The position numbers and the translations under genes were made by a program. This document shows, one piece after another, positions 61,636 to 64,000 of a DNA stretch of 64,000 nucleotides (positions are counted from its first letter, which is position 1; the number at the start of each line of letters is the position of its first letter). The notes below the pieces were generated by a model. The model worked only from the letters and a program-made list of their open reading frames with translations, had not been told where the DNA came from and ran no database searches. The DNA comes from Tricholoma matsutake (lineage: Eukaryota > Basidiomycota > Agaricomycetes > Agaricales > Tricholomataceae): contig AP026544.2 in the NCBI GenBank assembly GCA_026075535.2, positions 5,332,001 through 5,396,000 on the forward strand, in the 5' to 3' direction.

Positions 61636-64000
61636 GTTCACATAACTCTGTTGCAAGAATCAACTACAAAAAACCTAGCAATGTTAAAAGAGGGTATTGA
61701 GATTTATGATGCGATGATGGTAGCATTGTACTCACCTCAGCTTCTTTGATAGCTTCTTCCAAATTCTCTCTGTTGATTATCAGAGGGAAAGGGAAAGCTA
61801 CGTTGTTAGTCTGATTGCACCCCGCTTCCCAAACACCAGCAGCAGATTCAGCAATGAGACCCTTGTCATAAAAATTGATGTCACCCTCCATCGACAGATG
61901 CTTGGCCCATCTGACCACCTTACAAAGCAAGTGTTCAGTGAAGAGAGGACTGAAGCCTAGTATCTTCTTGTCTTCATCGGTTAGGCATTTATCCAAGTGC
62001 TGATGAACGCAAAAGAATGCAGTGCGAACGGACAATGAGTCTGGCATATGGAATCCAAGTTTTTCTAATCTGTGAAAGGCACCTTTCTGACGATTCTTGG
62101 CAACAAAATCTGCAATTTCTGTCCAGTGAGGCATTGTGGCAATGCCCAGAAAAACAAGACAGTTTGCCAGCTGGAACACAGTTAAACCTTGTTGAAAGCC
62201 AGGGATGTTTAAATCCTTGACCATATGATGATAATAGCCCCATGATCGCTGATCTCCAGTATATTGTGAAGGATCTTGATGTAACATATCGCCAAGCACA
62301 TGCATCCATTTTTCTCATACAACAGGGGTAAAATATTGTTTGAATTTTTCGTCCAAAGTGTATTTCTTTCCACGTCATTCTCCAGAGCCATGAGTGGGCA
62401 ACAAAGCAAGATGGTTGCTAGCTTGACCCCAAATATGAGCATCATGAGTCACAATGAGTTCAGGAATTTTGGCAGACTGCAATTCTGATTTTGAGCCAGG
62501 ATCGGAATCAGATTTGTTTCACAAGTCGGGGAGATACCAATTTGTAGAAACAGCCATCTGAAACTGGTTGATCATAGCTGTCACATCGTCTTTATAAAAA
62601 CCTTTGGGCTCTACCGTTTCCAAAAAAGACTGTGTCATGAATCCTTGGCCAGTTCCAAGCCAAGATAATATATTTGATAACCCTACTTCACTGGTAAGGT
62701 TTATGCCAGGTAAGTGACGATAAAGCAAATTGGCTCCCAGAGAGTACTGCCCAATAGGGTTGGGGTGATCGGGGTTGTGAGATGAAGCACTGCTTCGTGT
62801 GGCATGCTTTCCTTGAAGAACTCGATGGAGGACCTCATCGGTCACAGAAAGCTCGCATTGGGCAGCCAATGCCTCTCGAACAATTAACCCCATTACACCA
62901 ATGCCGACCATGTCTTGGCCTGGCACCAACAATGCAAATGTCACCTCTGAAAATATCTGTTTCTGCAAGCGACGCCCAGTTATCAGTACAACAGGAGCTT
63001 TGATGATGGTATTCTGGCTAGGATCTCATGCTTGTTCCACTAACAGAGACCGTCCTGCACTGAGCTCGAGTATATTGAGATGGGTGAGATCACTGATTTG
63101 TTCAGAAATCTCTAGTATTTTGGAATATTCCTCGATATGCACTGCCAGCCATTCAAACAAAGGTTGGAGTGTCATCATTGACCGCTCTTTTTGCAAAGAC
63201 ACTGTCGCAATGTAGTTGTTTATGGAACACCAAAGAGGGACTTGCGAGAAGCTCTTTCACAGAGGTTGATGCAAAAATTGTGTCTGTGCCACAAGCGTCT
63301 GCAATACATTGAAGTATTGCGCCTCTAGTCAGGCAGCGATTGAGGACATCATCATTGTCAGATGTTTGTCGCCGGGTGCTAGAAAAGGTCTTGTTGATAG
63401 GCTTTAAAGCAGGAACGATTAGTTTGTTCATCCAAATGGCTTGTATGAGAACCTTGCTTCTAGCATATAGCTTGTCCTGTCCTCCGTTGAAGGTGCGCAA
63501 CAGATGCAAATCCACAGGCTTTACACGAGATTTGTCTGACCAGAGTCCATAGAGATTGTATGGGAGTTGTTGGAGGGTGGAGGGACGTGGGCCAAAATGC
63601 GAGCACAGTGGACCCAAGACAGATGGCGCTGGCGCATGAAGTTCCGGTCCAACCAGAACAGCTCATGTGTTTCTCTTCCATTTATCTGCCTTTTTCCCTT
63701 CCAACCAACTTTTCTGCTCTTGATATACAAACCATATGATGTGATCAATGAAGTCGGCTAGCATCAGGCTCTGACTTTTTAGCTGCTCATAACCCTTGTC
63801 ACGATGGATGCCGAGAACACTCTTCACAGTTCTCGGACCAGTGTCACGGTACCAGTTGAAGACAACCATCAACAATCGGCGCATTTCCCAGTGCTGGGCA
63901 TTCAAAAGTGTAGCGAGCTTTTGCGAGCTGAACGCCAGACTGGGCAATATTTGAACCGAATGCAGCAGTCGATAGAGAAAAAGGCCAGTGGCAGAACACT
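61636..64000 (-). pseudogene. Decayed multicopy Agaricomycete gene of unknown function, truncated by window edge
   Basis: The minus-strand frame is open at the window edge. It reads through PSLAFSSQKLATLLNAQHWE, RTVKSVLGIHRDKGY, SKVLIQAIWMNKLIVPALKP, ASTSVKELLASPSLVFHKQL, LNILELSAGRSLLVEQA, FALLVPGQDMVGIGVMGLIV, NPIGQYSLGANLLYRHLPGI, SWLGTGQGFMTQSFLETVEP, QGLTVFQLANCLVFLGIATM and LGFSPLFTEHLLCKVVRWAK. TGA codons near 63663, 63028, 62519, 62388 and 62318 fit Arg. A one-base frameshift lies in an A-run near 63195. A GTGAGT donor near 61733 suggests a last intron. I do not recognise a catalytic domain. The uniform decay suggests a repeat-borne gene. Confidence 0.65.

Overview
The window looks like a chromosome segment from an Agaricomycete mushroom-forming fungus, possibly a Boletales-type ectomycorrhizal genome (inference from the repeat families). 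The evidence is short (about 50-60 nt) GT-AG introns, chromodomain-bearing Ty3/gypsy elements, Helitrons with a DUF6570-like N-terminus, and a large AT-hook/exonuclease multicopy gene of a type seen in that class. Only one convincing host gene is present: nuclear NDUFS2, the complex I 49-kDa subunit, at 7279-9369 on the minus strand. Nearly everything else is transposable element, often nested, and nearly all of it is broken by premature stops.

Layout. 2-4581: 3' part of a gypsy chromovirus (element A), with a spliced antisense ORF between pol and the 3' LTR. 4646-6524: minus-strand 5' LTR plus gag remnant of a related element (B). 7279-9369: NDUFS2. 10462-17069: a long decayed gene with AT-hooks, DDE-like and DEDDy exonuclease motifs (DUF6729-like), interrupted by a solo LTR nested in another LTR, a copia-like solo LTR and a gypsy solo LTR. 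17070-19853: non-coding, with palindromes and a 377-bp duplication. 19854-23926: gypsy element E, split by a non-autonomous hAT element. 25863-38762: Helitron H1 (minus), carrying a MITE, a TA-flanked TIR element and a poly(A) retroposon. 38847-60530: Helitron H2 (minus), split by two near-complete gypsy elements, C (43184-49230) and D (50309-58358). 60580-61080: a 48-bp minisatellite. 61636-64000: a decayed multicopy gene of unknown function, running off the window.

Three points stand out. (1) The NDUFS2 reading frame closes only if a 2-nt exon (AT, 7527-7528) is spliced between two otherwise canonical introns of 50 and 54 nt; this gives exactly the family-length C-terminus. (2) Both Helitrons encode a Rep-PIF1 protein that reads on into a cysteine-protease (USP-like) domain. 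(3) Premature stops in nearly all elements are TGA where the family has Arg (CGA to TGA), the signature of deamination at methylated CpG; NDUFS2 is free of it. Target-site duplications let the insertion order be read with confidence: C and D went into H2; the hAT into E; three LTR insertions into the DUF6729-like gene and one into one of those LTRs; and the MITE, the TA element and the retroposon into H1.
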